Source of the DNA: Triatoma infestans
Taxonomy: Eukaryota; Arthropoda; Insecta; Hemiptera; Reduviidae
Assembly (NCBI GenBank): GCA_011037195.1
Contig: JAAEAF010001086.1
Coordinates: forward strand, 1-64,000
DNA: 64,000 bases
Direction: 5' to 3'
Both the position numbers and the translations under genes were made by a program. Positions within the stretch are counted from its first letter, which is position 1. Every line of letters starts with the position of its first letter. A model generated the notes under the pieces. That model saw nothing but the letters and a program-made list of their open reading frames with translations. It searched no databases and was not told where the DNA came from. Shown piece after piece: positions 32,161 to 42,109 of the stretch.

Positions 32161-33039
32161 TTCTCCTCATTAGTTCTGTGTGGCCGCCCTTATTTCCTGA
32201 TCTTGGAAAATGATCCAACATCCCCTAAAAGTATGATATAAACGTAAAACAATTTTTCGGCTTGGTTGCATTCTAACTGGATGCAATTCCGCATACTCAC
32301 TTTTACCCAGCATCGCATTATTTCCACACATTTAACGTCTCGTTTTTTTTGTTTTTTTATTTCATTTGAAAAAGACATTTTTTATAAAACCCCAATAAAA
32401 AACTTGCAGTCGTACTGAACTAGTTTAAAATAAATAAAAAGAGAATTTATTTTTTTCAAATTTCGGATGGCTAAGGGTTAGTAATTCTGTTTGAAACATC
32501 ATCTGCGAAATCTACTTTCCTGTGTAATGCACATTTATTCTGGGCTACCAGAAATAGATAGATACAACATTTATTTACCAAAATATATATACAGATTATT
32601 TGGAAGTTCAAATATATAAATATATTACACCCTTCCATAGCTAACATTAGATATAATACCAGAAATAGAATGACCGAAAAGAGTAATTGTGTTTATGAAA
32701 TTCGTAGCAACATTTTTTTTTTATGTATAGAATAGAATAAGGTAGTTAATTAAGAAAAACACAAAAAAATACATAAAAAACCTTTAGAAAAAAATAAATA
32801 AAAATTAACCCATCTTACGAAATGGCAGTAAACTGTCTGTCGGATTGGCCAGATCTTTAAAATACAATATGAATTATCAAAGAATAAACAATTAATCTTA
32901 AGTTAAAAAAAAAAAAATACAAGTGAAACATAAATTTAAAATTAAATAGACATAAAAGAATAATTATGTAAAAAAATTGAGCTTAATTAAATCATTATGT
33001 TAGAAACTTCCTATAAATGAGAGCATCTTGCAGAAAGAG
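32161..33039. other. AT-rich stretch, nothing recognised
   Basis: Contains A-rich runs and a duplicated ACCAGAAATAGA motif (about 32548 and 32658). No coding similarity. Confidence 0.35.
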
Positions 33040-33411
33040 ATGAAATGTTATTGGTGTGATGAGATGTGTTGTAGTAGTAGTAAGCTTGTGTAACAAGAGC
33101 GGTTTAGTAAAGGGCTTGTGTGTATGTTTGAGAAACAGAGAGAAGTATTAGAAATAAGTAAAAGATCACCACTGTTTTGAAATAATATATGATTCTCTAA
33201 GTGACAATTTAAAAGTACTTTTATAATATCACAACTATATGTTTATAAATCAATATTTATCTAGAATAAAAGTCTAAACTCTACAACTGGCACTGAATTT
33301 ATGGAAAAAGCGATCCTGGGTAAGGAGTCTAGTTGGATGTCTGCTTCAGACTGCTCCTGAAAGAAGCCTTCTAATTGTTCGTTTAAATCTTTCCCCGGTG
33401 AGAAGAAGGGG
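33040..33411 (+). mobile_element. Repeat E (LTR-like), copy 1, left part
   Basis: Starts GAAATGTTATTGGTGTGATG, matching 60196 onward: AAGGGCTTGTGTGT, GAGAGAAGTA, CTGGCACTGA and CCTTCTAATTGTTCGTTTAAAT. It breaks at GAGAAGAAGGGG (33400-33411), where a LINE scrap sits; the other copy reads straight on into TAGACAATGCTAAC. The remaining parts are 33789-33902 and 34872-34900. Ends of TG...CA type suggest an LTR; not proven. Confidence 0.6.
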
Positions 33412-33788
33412 CATGGGACATAGAAAATTAGAATTTAGAATGACACAGGAGGGACTTGAACCCAGGCACTGCAGCTACGCATTGAGGCTTATTGTGCCAA
33501 CCCCCCGAAAACTAGTAGAGGAAGCCCCCCTCTTCATGAGGCCCAGAACCTTCCCCACCAGTTCTTCTTGGAGTACGATTTCCTCCGGTCTCAACGTTCC
33601 GAAGATCTCGTACCGCAATCTGCCGATTGCAACGCAATCAAACAGCAGTTGAGAGGCCGTCTCCTCCTCCTCCAGACACAGTCTGCACAAGGGCTCTACA
33701 TCCACTAATCCCACCTTGTGCAGATGTTTCTTGAACCTACCATGCCCAGTAAACAGGCCCGTTATCAGAGAAATCTGATACCTGCAAT
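33412..33788 (-). pseudogene. LINE 3' fragment, family L-B, copy 3
   Basis: The minus strand encodes YQISLITGLFTGHGRFKKHL, HKVGLVDVEPLCRLC with LEEEETASQLLFDC, then AIGRLRYEIFGTLRPEEIVL and the 3' UTR. Of the L-B copies here this has the shortest Glu run and the cleanest frame (109 codons). It sits in repeat E; the uninterrupted copy at 60.54 kb defines the empty site. Confidence 0.85.
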
Positions 33789-33902
33789 TAGACAATGCTA
33801 ACAAGGTTCATGAACTCTTCCTGTAACGGTAATCTTCTACCTGTGTGTACCGTTTTTGCCAGCGTATGTCTAGTTCTTCATAATTTTTATACATTTGAAA
33901 TC
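33789..33902 (+). mobile_element. Repeat E, copy 1, middle part
   Basis: GACAATGCTAACAAGGTTCA and TGAACTCTTCCTGTAACG match 60549-60590. Interrupted on the right by the F3 foldback. Confidence 0.6.
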
Positions 33903-33998
33903 AAATATATTTCTGTATGAAGTGGTATTTCAGTGAAGAACCAGTTGTTCAGCCAAATTTGTTTTATTTTTCACATTATTAGTTACAGATCTTTAATA

Positions 33999-34044
33999 AA
34001 TTTCTTACGTTTCGGCACTAAACGTGCCATCCTCAGAGGAAATT
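33999..34044 (-). ncRNA. Hammerhead-like motif (F3 type), left arm
   Basis: Exact mirror of the right-arm motif: AAUUUCCU, CUGAGGA, U, GGCAC-GUUUA-GUGCC, GAAACGU, A, AGAAAUU on the minus strand. A transcript through the whole element in either direction would hold one sense copy. Confidence 0.55.
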
Positions 34045-34698
34045 CATTTTTTATTCTGCAATTTATGTGAAAGTTTTGTATGCATTATTTTGTGGGCTTC
34101 GTTATTTATCTTAAGCATTGTCTGCTTTCGTTTTTGGATAAAATTGTTTGATATTTTATATAGTCAGTCAAATATTTCTTTATTGCTGGTACCGTGAAAT
34201 ATGTTTTTTATTATTATCTCAATTTTTTAAGAATGTAGTTTATGTCTTTATTTTTCTTTTTATTTTTCCTTTATCTGGCTTCGTTATATTTATTATGTTA
34301 TCGTTTTTTGCATTTTGGTTTATTTTACAATGGAAACTATTTATTATTTGTTCTAAACAGCCACATCATATTTATTTAAATATTGGACTCACGTGGTTTT
34401 TTCTTTCTTATTTTTCAGTTTCTTTTTGTATGTTTATTGTCTGTAAAATTAGGATACAAATTGAGTTGCCTTACTTATTTGGCTGTTTAGTGGCAGACTG
34501 CCATTTTATTTTTTAAAAAATTGAGATAATAATAAAAAACATATTTCACGGTACCAGTAATAAAGAAATATTTGGCTGACTATATAAAATATCAAACAAT
34601 TTTATCCGAAAACGAAAGCAGACAATGCTTAAGATAAATAACGAAGCCCACAAAGTAATGCATAGAAAAATTTCACATAAATTGCAGAATAAAAAATG

Positions 34699-34744
34699 AA
34701 TTTCCTCTGAGGATGGCACGTTTAGTGCCGAAACGTAAGAAATT
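34699..34744 (+). ncRNA. Hammerhead-like motif (F3 type), right arm
   Basis: CUGAGGA (34707-34713), one U, a perfect 5-bp hairpin (34715-34719 with 34725-34729, loop GUUUA), GAAA (34730-34733), then CGU and A17. ACGU is self-complementary, so two molecules could share stem III. AAUUU-C-CU upstream pairs with AGAAAUU downstream (7 bp, one bulge). All conserved core boxes are present; the extra U before stem II is the one departure. Confidence 0.6.
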
Positions 34745-34871
34745 TATTAAAGATCTGTAACTAATAATGTGAAAAATAAAACAAATTTGGCTGAACAACT
34801 GGTTCTTCACTGAAATACCACTTCATACAGAAAGCTTCGGCCGTCTAAACAGAAATTAAAAATATATTTCT

Positions 34872-34930
34872 ATATTTCTGGCGTCCATCACAGTTACAAA
34901 GTGAATGCCTTGTCTTTTCCATTTAAGATA
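34872..34930 (+). mobile_element. Repeat E, copy 1, right part
   Basis: ATTTCTGGCGTCCATCACAG corresponds to AATTTCTTGCATCCATCACA at about 60663-60684. The right boundary is not resolved. Confidence 0.45.
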
Positions 34931-35065
34931 TCTATGCTGGTATAAATGGATCTAGTTGTCTCTTATCAAAATACTTGTGCCTATATTCAGATAGAATGGG
35001 ACAGACACCTAAAAAGTGAGTAACATTCTTTTTCCGAGTGAAACATCTGTATGTAATATTAACTT
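34931..35065 (-). pseudogene. LINE knuckle scrap
   Basis: The minus strand reads RCFTRKKNVTHFLGVCPILS and EYRHKYFDKRQLDPF, the end of a LINE ORF2 of the type with FHFLA-CPIL at 8.5 kb. First Cys pair partly lost. About 45 codons. Confidence 0.55.
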
Positions 35066-35284
35066 CAAAAGTTTACATTTAGTTTTAAATATAAGATTTA
35101 TTTTTTTAAATATATTTTTATAAATTGAAAAAATGTTTGTGATCTATCTAGCTTTTTATAAATAAAATGATATTGGCGGCATTGTTGACCTGCAATATGA
35201 AGTTCGACTAATATTTATCTTTTGTCAAATTCTATTAAAAGCTGGATATTTTTATAGAAACAATCTACTGTGAATTTGGGTTTT

Positions 35285-35575
35285 GGCTAGAAATGTTCAA
35301 TGTGGAATTCATTAGTCGTTAATCTTTCTTATTTTATGTATTTAGGGTGGTTACTATTATATTGTAGTAATCATAAAGCTGATTTTGGTCTGTAATGCCA
35401 ATCAGTGATTAATTTTCCACGGTTAGTTCTAATTAATATGACTTCAAGAAATACCAATTTTCCGTTTTCTTTCTTTTCAATAGTGAATTGTTGAAATCTT
35501 TTTTGCAAAATGGATAATCAACAGTAAAATCGTTAATGATACGAGTTACGTTTTAATTATATATTTCGGATAATT
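35285..35575 (-). pseudogene. Penelope-like reverse transcriptase fragment
   Basis: The minus strand reads VTRIINDFTVDYPF, then after a shift FTIEKKENGKLVFLEVILIR, TNRGKLITDWHYRPKSA, a stop, LLQYNSNHPKYIK. This follows the conserved run of Penelope-like RTs after the catalytic motif: a beta strand with FT-EKE, the FLD/FLE box, then W-Y-RKPT and the NHP-- segment. No GIY-YIG endonuclease domain is seen. One frameshift and two or three stops. A hammerhead-like motif lies ~120 bp away. Confidence 0.7.
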
Positions 35576-35696
35576 TTTTCAGATACGACCAACAACATTC
35601 GTTTGATCTTGAATCCGCACACATATAATAGATTTTGATAAGTTAGATATACGTTAACAAAATAATATTACCTTTGTGTTCGTAATAAAATTGTGA

Positions 35697-35735
35697 ACAG
35701 CTGAAAATGGCCCTCATTAAGCCGAAACGTCCTGT
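35697..35735 (+). ncRNA. Hammerhead-like motif beside the Penelope fragment
   Basis: ACAG, CUGAAAA (35701-35707; G8 changed to A), U, GGC-loop-GCC, GAAA (35724-35727), CGU, C, CUGU. ACAG and CUGU pair perfectly as stem I; ACGU is a palindrome. One core change, so probably inactive. PLE copies are known to carry such motifs in their repeats; here the motif is opposite in strand to the RT. Confidence 0.45.
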
Positions 35736-36300
35736 ATAAATAAAGGACTCTTTTTTTTTTTAAACGATGGATTAGTCACTTAATATCAACCAGAATGATT
35801 CTGTTTTATTCCATTCATGTCATAAGGTCACTTAAATGAGTTCTATAGATTTCTCTTCTGAAAACAGTTAATGAAATTTGGACATTACATTACATGTTTC
35901 ACTAGTTTCCCTTGTTTATCTAGGGAAGCACCTTGAATATTGAATATAACAGTCTCTCGTAGTAATATTTTTTAATTGATGAGGACGACCATTCAGTTTT
36001 TTTGCAGGGAGAATCTCTCTCCTCATCTCTTTCACACTATCTACTCATTTACCTAAATAAAAAAAAAAAAACCACACCCCAAAACAGGCCCTTTTGTGAC
36101 AGTTATTAGAATTTATTCCGATTGTTGAAATTTCATATACGGTGAGCTTTAATCTCCTGATGCTGCGTTGATGATTTATTGTCAAGATCAAAATATTATT
36201 AAGTTCTCATATCTTTCAATATGGAATTAAAATGCAAACATAAACATTTTTTATCCTCTTCTGGCTTTTATTGTTTGTTTTTTTTTTTAATTATTATTAT
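35736..36300. other. AT-rich stretch with homopolymer runs
   Basis: T run at about 35749-35760 and A run at 36059-36071. No gene seen. Confidence 0.35.
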
Positions 36301-36370
36301 CATTACTTCCTCTTATGGCGGAAAGAGGAAGTATTGCTATAGTGTCAAAATTATGAAATTCAGTTTTCAC
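36301..36370 (+). repeat. Family A left end
   Basis: TTACTTCCTCTTATGGCGG, AAGAGGAAGTATTGCTATAG and GAAATTCAGTTTTCACGG match the left unit of family A; the body is replaced by a LINE from about 36371. Confidence 0.6.
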
Positions 36371-37320
36371 GGTAATATTGCGCCAGCAAATTCGTCACTA
36401 GGCTCCATGTCGAAAGACTTTAAAATTGCAAAAGGCTTGAGGCAAGGGGATCCATTGTCCCTGATGCTGTTTAATTTAGCACTGGAGAAGGCTATTAGGG
36501 CAATCCGAACCAATCCCGAAGGCACTATTTTTAATAGGATGAGCCAGTTGTTTTGTCAGCTCGAACTATACCGGCACTCTTGGGAGTTTTCGAAGAGTTC
36601 ACTAAAGAAGCCAGTAAACTTGGACTCGCTGTCAACGAAGCGAAGACAATGTATATGCGAACCAAAAAAAAGGAACGACCAGGAAGAAATATGCCTTGGA
36701 AACCATAAGTCTGAAGTGGTTGAAAGCTTTAGGTACCTTGGGGCTATTATCACTGATATAGTCAGTACAGACGTAAAAGCCAGAATAACAGCCGGAAACA
36801 AATGCTACTGGTCTTTAAGCCTTGCGCTTCAGTCAGCTATCTAGGGAAGCCAAGTTATATTGTACAAGACCTTATTAAGAACGGTTGTAATATACGGTAG
36901 CGAAACCTGGACGCTAACTCGGGAGGATGAGCGACTTCTAGTGTATGGGAGAGAAAGGTCCTGAGGAAAACATTTGGCCCGGTAAGACAGGATGGAGTAT
37001 GGAGAATGAGGTCAAATCATGAGCAAAAAGATCTATATGGTGAACAGGACCTGGTTGGAGTAGTGCAACGTGGGAAGTTGAGGTGGTTGGGTCACCTGGA
37101 AAGAATGGAGTAAGTCAGGATACGGAGGAAGTTGTTTACTGGGCATCCGGGAGAAGGAAGAAGTAGAGAAAGACCACGGATGCGATGGCTGGATGACGTG
37201 GAACAGGAACGCAGGTTGTTTGGGAGTGAGAAGGTGGAGACGGGTGGCTCGGGAGAGAGAGAGGAGTGGGGCAATATAGTTGGCCCTACATGGGCTGTAA
37301 TGCCAAGAAAGAAGAAGAAA
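36371..37320 (+). pseudogene. RTE-like LINE, RT core to 3' end
   Basis: The plus strand encodes KIAKGLRQGDPLSLMLFNLA and LEKAIRAIRTNPEGTIFNR (RT block with the QGD-LSP-LFN motif), a damaged catalytic region (36550-36700), then VESFRYLGAIITD and VKARITAGNKCYWSLS. Downstream, past a stop at 36842, come TYGSETWTLT-like and RGKLRWLGHLERM pieces and TGHPGEGRSRERPRMRW, the usual end of these ORFs. It closes at an AAGAAAGAAGAAGAAA tail. The YADD box is not recognisable. Dead. Confidence 0.8.
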
Positions 37321-37504
37321 TTCCTCACACGAAACTGGATTCAATAGTTCTATTAGCAAGCGCATCAAGACTCCACTACTGAGCCTCCAGGTACACATGG
37401 CGAATGAGCTTCAACTTCGACAGCCAATTTCTCACAACCTAGAAACTGGCCTCTAGCGGTAAGAGAAAGTGAATAAAACCGACAATCGAACGGGAATCAC
37501 CAGA
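37321..37504. other. Short unassigned linker
   Basis: About 180 bp between a LINE tail and a family A variant. Nothing recognised. Confidence 0.3.
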
Positions 37505-37820
37505 AAAACATTAAAGTGTAAACCTCAGTCGCTATGGTTTTTTTCCCCGAAACATTCGTGTCATATGCGGTGACAATACCTTAACAGATAAGCCAAGTTT
37601 GAGCTTCCTGCTAATTTTTGGTTTTAAGACATATTTTTTCACACACAGACACAAATACACATATAAAGACCATTTGCAAAAAAAAAAAAATATTTGAGGG
37701 ACCTCAGGGGACCTCAAAACATGGATTTCCGGTAGAAACTCAATTTCGAAAAGTTCACACGATCGCAATGCAATACTTTCTCATGCTAGGAGTAAGAGAA
37801 AATGAAAATTTATCAATTAG
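37505..37820 (-). repeat. Family A variant, left unit reversed
   Basis: Ends in CTAGGAGTAAGAGAAAATG (reverse of the left end) and contains GGGGACCTCAAAACATGGA and TTCCGGTAGAAACTCAATTT. Upstream, AAACATTCGTGTCATATGCG matches 47.32 kb. Two short frames here are chance readings. Confidence 0.55.
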
Positions 37821-38938
37821 AATTCTAGTAATTACAAAAAATCGTATATTTCACACCAGACTTTCAAGCTATGTTCTACACAGGCACACAACTTTAGCTG
37901 AAAGAAAATTAAAAATAGATAATGCACTCTCTAATTGAACAATTCTTTGCCATTTTTTTTCTGTGTGTAGTCGTGAAGTGAGTTTTAAATTAAAGTGGCT
38001 GTGACAGCTGGTGTTTACAGTGATACAGTGCAGCCAACCATACTCACACAGACCAGTTGAACTGACTTAGTTTAAGCAACATTCCATCCTTACCAACTAA
38101 TTCGTATTTTGGTAAACAGAGTTTACTGTATAGTTAGTTAAATATTCAAATTTACTCAATTAACTTCAAGAAAATTTCATTTCAAAATATCTATAATATA
38201 TTTGACTATTTTGAACATTAGTGGCTCTTGATTTCGTCATATTATTTTTCTCAATTCCCATAATACCTCTTTAAGATATCGGATAAATAAACTAGCTTCC
38301 ATTGTGCCTTGGGCATCTCTATCAACTCAATATTCAATCCATGAAGCAGCTAAGGGCCTTCTTTCCATTTTCCATGCACTCCATCCCTAGGATCCGAAAA
38401 TTCCGTTCCAGGATATTTTCACTGAATTACCTGGAAGTTCTATCAACATCACAGTCTTCCAAGAAAGGGGAACATAACACAACAAAATTACATCCATCCA
38501 TATTTTTTCCCCAATTAATCGAAATTGGAAGTTTTAAAATATAATTTCTTAAATTTTTCAAAACATGTTTTGTTTTCAACATTGTATTAATTATAAAATC
38601 AATTTTTATTTTCGAAAACTTTGGTCAGAATCGCTTTGGAAAAAAAATTACACTCTGTTTTTCCGCAGATGTTTCGATAAAATATAATAATCATCAGTGT
38701 TGTAAAAAGAAAACAGATACAGATAATAGTAAGCCCGCAAGGGGTATCTGTTGCATGCAGTTACTTGGGGAGTAACGACCCCACGGGTTACCACAGCTCA
38801 GTACTCCATGCACTTCATCAGAACAGTACACAATACACTTAAATTACATACACTCTACACTTTACAGACAAGGATAAACACAGTACACAAACTAGGATCT
38901 CCGTCCCTAGTTAATTGGCGAAAGCCAAGGGAGAAGGA
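37821..38938. other. Unassigned stretch with a weak hammerhead-like sequence
   Basis: No protein similarity. On the minus strand near 38655-38698 there is CUGAUGA...AUCGAAAC, with an AU-rich spacer that does not form a good stem II. Probably chance or a distant relative of the motif families. Confidence 0.35.
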
Positions 38939-39172
38939 AGGGATTAGCTCAGTGGTAGCGCGCTGGACTAGTAACGCGGAGGTCCCAGTTCGAATCCAGC
39001 ATGCCCTTAGATTTTTTATCTTCCTAGGAGCCTCTCACTGACCGGTGATGGGCAATGTTGTCTGTAGCTAGAGAACACTGTTTGGAGGCCGGCTGTACAT
39101 TGGAGAATGCTCCGGGGGCACAATAGATCTTTCAGGTCGCAGTGCAATAATTCCCTACAACAATCTACAGAT
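38939..39172 (+). mobile_element. tRNA-derived SINE-like element
   Basis: Head with A box TTAGCTCAGTGGTAGCGC and B box GTTCGAATCCAG in tRNA-like spacing. The acceptor ends do not pair, so it is not a working tRNA. The body (ACTGACCGGTGATGGGCAAT, GGAGGCCGGCTGTACATTGG) is unrelated to the SINE at 2.05 and 14.24 kb. Single copy here. Confidence 0.5.
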
Positions 39173-39285
39173 AATAGTATAAGTGGTTAATAATATACCT
39201 AATGAAATAATAAATAATTAACAAGTGTTGTGCGTAATAAAAATATTAAGTTGAAGTCAAGTATGTCTACACAATTTTGGTTAGC

Positions 39286-39410
39286 CTTACTCTGACGATG
39301 GATGAAAATCCGAAACTGGTTAGGAACATAAAAAAAATATATACTGGTACGTCTGATATAATCCTAGATCTTATCCAACATTTCGGACTATCCACATATT
39401 CAGAAATACT
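39286..39410 (+). mobile_element. F2 right-arm fragment with hammerhead-like motif
   Basis: CUGACGA (39292-39298), U, GGAU-GAAA-AUCC, GAAA, CUGGUU, then AGGAA. UUACU upstream pairs with AGGAA at four of five positions. Both core boxes are intact. ACGTCTGATATAATCC and CTTATCCAACATTTCGG match the F2 end beyond the motif. Confidence 0.55.
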
Positions 39411-39514
39411 AAATGTTAACTTACATTTTCTAATTGTAACTAAAAACTAAAAATATAAGACTGAACATTATAATACAAAAAAAAAAAGAAGAATCTGCTG
39501 TGAATTATTTTATT

Positions 39515-40337
39515 ATTATTCAAGGAAGGGAAGGGCAAAACCCTACACTATCCAAAGCCTCCCAGAGCCTATATAGCTACCCCTAATGAAAACAATTAAT
39601 GGGTCTGGGACAAGAGTCCAGGCCCAGGTTTTACCCATCTAAGTTTCACCACAAATCGGACCAAAACCTTAGAAGGACATAGCTTAAGATCCTCTACCAA
39701 TATCCTATTCTAAACCTAATCTCCTCACAGCTCAAACAATCCGTCATTAGATGCTTAGGTGTTTCCTCCTCCGTCTCACAAACTCTACAAAAGGGGTCAG
39801 GCATGAGTCCCATTGTATAGAGATATCCCCTAAGCCACAATGCCCAGAGAAGAAGCCAACCAGATGCCTGAGAGAGGTCCGTGAAAGATCGGATCCCGCT
39901 ACTCAAAGCTCCGTCCGGACCCCCAATGAGCATCTTAGACTGCCGTCAACCCACTGCACTCATCCATAATGATGAGTCCTGTGAGGTCATCCATATCTGG
40001 AAGCCTGACAAACATGTGCCAGAAGCCACACCAGCAGCAGGCTCGGGACCAATGAAAGGGAGAGAGGCGCATAATTTGGCAAACCTATCCACCTCCTCAT
40101 TCCCAAAGATTCCCATATGACCTGAAACCCTGACCAGAAGCACATCCTTCAATAAAGAAAGATCTTCCAGTCTTTTAGAACATTCCAACACCAATCTGGA
40201 AGTGAAGATACATGAGCTAATCGCCTTCAACGCAGCCTGGCTGTCCGAGCAGATACAAACACCTTTTAAATTAGTGTTACGCACCCACTCATCCAAAATA
40301 CAACAAAGAATTGCATAAACCTCAGCCTGGAAAAATC
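39515..40337 (-). pseudogene. RNase H LINE, family L-A, copy 1
   Basis: On the minus strand: TRFFQAEVYAILCCILDE, GVCICSDSQAALKAISS, VLLVRVSGHMGIFGNEEVDR and FAKLCASLPFIGPEPA (RNase H from its catalytic Glu to the C-terminal helix). After a frameshift comes WALWLRGYLYTMGLMPDPF, CRVCETEEETPKHLMTDC (knuckle), 3' UTR and a TTATTATTATT tail (about 39517-39530). RNase H removes element RNA from hybrids in I-type LINEs. RT absent. 5' truncated against a family A terminus at 40338. Confidence 0.85.
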
Positions 40338-40492
40338 TGGTGTGAAACACTCACACGACTTTCTCTTACTCCTGTTATATATAAAATTTTATATAAAATA
40401 ACAAAGATTTTTTAAACTTTAAATTTTACATATTTGTCCTAAATATAGAAATTGTAGGAGGATAAGTACCTACCTACCAACCCAGCCCAGGT
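40338..40492. repeat. Reversed family A terminus and linker
   Basis: TCTGGTGTGAAACACTCACA, CGACTTTCTCTTACTCC at 40337-40373, then AT-rich text ending in CTACCTACCAACCCAGCCCA. Confidence 0.55.
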
Positions 40493-40865
40493 AGAGAAAT
40501 GATTAGTTGTTGTGGTGGTTGGTTCAGCAGAGCTGGAAAGCATCAGAGACATTTTCCATGGTAGTCTGCTTCATTTTCTGTGGTCATCGACCGGGTTCAG
40601 GCGTTCGCCCATCTTCAGGATGCGTTGTTTCAGACAGTGTGATAACACAGACTTGCACAGAATAAATTCAGTTTATACACTGTGTACTATGTACTCACTC
40701 ACTGTGTACACTGAGTGTATAAACTGAATTTGCTCTGTGCAAGTGTGTGTTATCACACTGTCTGACAAACGCATCCAGAAGATTGGGCGAACGCCCGAAA
40801 CCGGTCGATGACCACACAAAATGAAGCAGGCTACACACGGAAAATGTCTCTGAGAGAAATGATTA
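40493..40865. mobile_element. F1 foldback element with 13-bp target duplication
   Basis: AGAGAAATGATTA is repeated exactly at 40493-40505 and 40853-40865. Arms run from TTGTTGTGGTGGTTGG to ATAAATTCAGTTTATACAC and back from AGTGTATAAACTGAATTTGC to GGAAAATGTCTCTG. Both motif copies are decayed (GGTTCAGG replaces the GAAA complement on the left; CAGAAGATT on the right). The right arm lacks the last ~30 bp of the left arm's outer end. Confidence 0.8.
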
Positions 40866-40899
40866 CATGTTGTCCAGATATTTACACCAAAATAAACAT

Positions 40900-40980
40900 T
40901 GATCAACCCCCCCCCAAACTAGGTAGGTTTAAATCTGTGCAGTTAGCATTCCGAGTTTTTAAGTAAATCGCTATACTCGT
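40900..40980 (+). repeat. Family B, part interrupted by an LTR
   Basis: GGTTTAAATCTGTGCAGTTAG and CATTCCGAGTTTTTAAG are family B. The element continues at 41293 after the LTR. Confidence 0.5.
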
Positions 40981-41292
40981 TGTAATAGTAAAGCAAAGAT
41001 AATGCAACCACAGCAGAGAGAAGAGAGGCCCTCTCTGGTAACAGGACTACTCTCTGACTTAGGCAGGCTAGAGTGGGAGAACCTGTGTATAGAAGCCAGT
41101 GGGAATCTATTTAAAGGGATCTATCAGATACAACCATACAGCTGTACATCGCATTGTGTCATATCTTTACTCTCACCATTCATTCTATCATTTTCATTAT
41201 AAAGTCCAGTGCAGTTAATGTAAACTTAGCTACATTATATTAGTGTCTTCATATTTCGTTCATTTAATCAAACCTAATTTCTCTCCTCAACA
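40981..41292 (-). mobile_element. Solo LTR, family D, copy 1
   Basis: A 312-bp unit that on the minus strand reads TGTTGAGGAGAGAAATTAGG to GCTTTACTATTACA, with TG...CA ends. The same LTR lies at 44038-44358 (plus) and, truncated, at 44654-44752. It splits a family B element, so it is a later insertion. I do not see a clear target duplication. Confidence 0.7.
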
Positions 41293-41610
41293 ACCCCATA
41301 TACTCATTTTCGAGAAAACTCAAAAAAAAAACCTATTCTGTAGAGTTGCACTTTCCAATTTAACCGATTTTCAACAAATTTTGAATTCTATGAATACTTC
41401 TAATGTATATTAATATTTTATATAGTTGTTATAACCATGTATTATATATTGAATTGATATACTTTAGGGGAAAGCTTAACTTAACGTAAAATTTTATTCA
41501 CACACATACATATTTGGTATAAACAATTTTATCATATTTGTGGGGGGGGGGGACCTCAAAACATGTATTTCCGGTGAAAACTCAATTTTCAAAAATTTGA
41601 CACAACCGCA
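41293..41610 (+). repeat. Family B, continued
   Basis: ACTCAAAAAAAAAACCTATTC, CAATTTAACCGATTTTC and CTTTAGGGGAAAGCTTAAC continue the family B order. Then GGGACCTCAAAACATGTATTT belongs to family A. Confidence 0.5.
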
Positions 41611-42109
41611 AATACTAAGGAGAAAATAAAACAGAAAGAAAGAACTATTTGAAAGGATGACGATTTAAGGATGCCTCAGGCGAAGTTATGTTCTAGTGAG
41701 TTTTTAAACATGGGGGTTAAAAAAAAAAGGCTACAGTAAGTTGTATAACATCTGACCAAAGGATTATTCTTTTTTTTTTTAGTTTTATTTGTATAAAACT
41801 TTTTTTTTGAAAACACCCTACAGCAGCATTAACTTTTCAACTGTCTAAATAAAAAGAAAACATACACACCTTGAAGTGTATTATTTTAAATCTTCATTTA
41901 AAACATAGCTTTTAACTTGGTTTACTAGGGAGTCATTGATGTGATGTGTTTTGTCGCCTGAGGAAATGGTAACCGTTGCGTAAGGTAGTTTTTTTTTTTT
42001 TTAAGCAATGGCTTTCTAGAAAATTTACAATGAAACGGTGTTGGCTTTTCGTGTTGAAAAGTGCTCATATGGAATTTCATTATAAAAAGACACACACCTT
42101 AATCCATTA
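41611..42109. other. Unassigned AT-rich stretch
   Basis: A/T homopolymer runs at about 41718, 41770 and 41990. No gene seen. Confidence 0.35.

Larger units (their letters stand above)
33903..34871. mobile_element. F3 foldback element with mirrored hammerhead-like motifs
   Basis: Arms 33915-34230 and 34512-34830 are almost perfectly complementary over ~316 bp, and the spacer is 281 bp. AAATATATTTCT at 33903-33914 and 34860-34871 is a 12-bp duplication (AT-rich, so moderately convincing), leaving a ~29 bp unpaired right tail. Each arm carries one motif (33999-34044 minus; 34699-34744 plus). The spacer has a 122-codon hydrophobic frame that is probably chance. Nearly identical arms suggest a recent insertion or gene conversion. 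Confidence 0.8.

Noticed and set aside
34148..34516. 122-codon hydrophobic frame in the F3 spacer, like a membrane protein
   Set aside because: It begins inside the inverted arm, is Phe/Ile/Tyr-rich as expected of T-rich DNA, and shows no motif or relatives.
36221..36844. Complete 207-codon protein from its first Met
   Set aside because: The first ~50 codons read AT-rich flank and a family A end; the LINE begins at about 36371.
38655..38698. Hammerhead motif on the minus strand (CUGAUGA...GAAAC)
   Set aside because: Stem II does not form next to the core and stem I pairing is limited to two or three bases; kept only as a remark.
38939..39010. Functional tRNA gene
   Set aside because: A and B boxes are present but only about four of seven acceptor pairs form.
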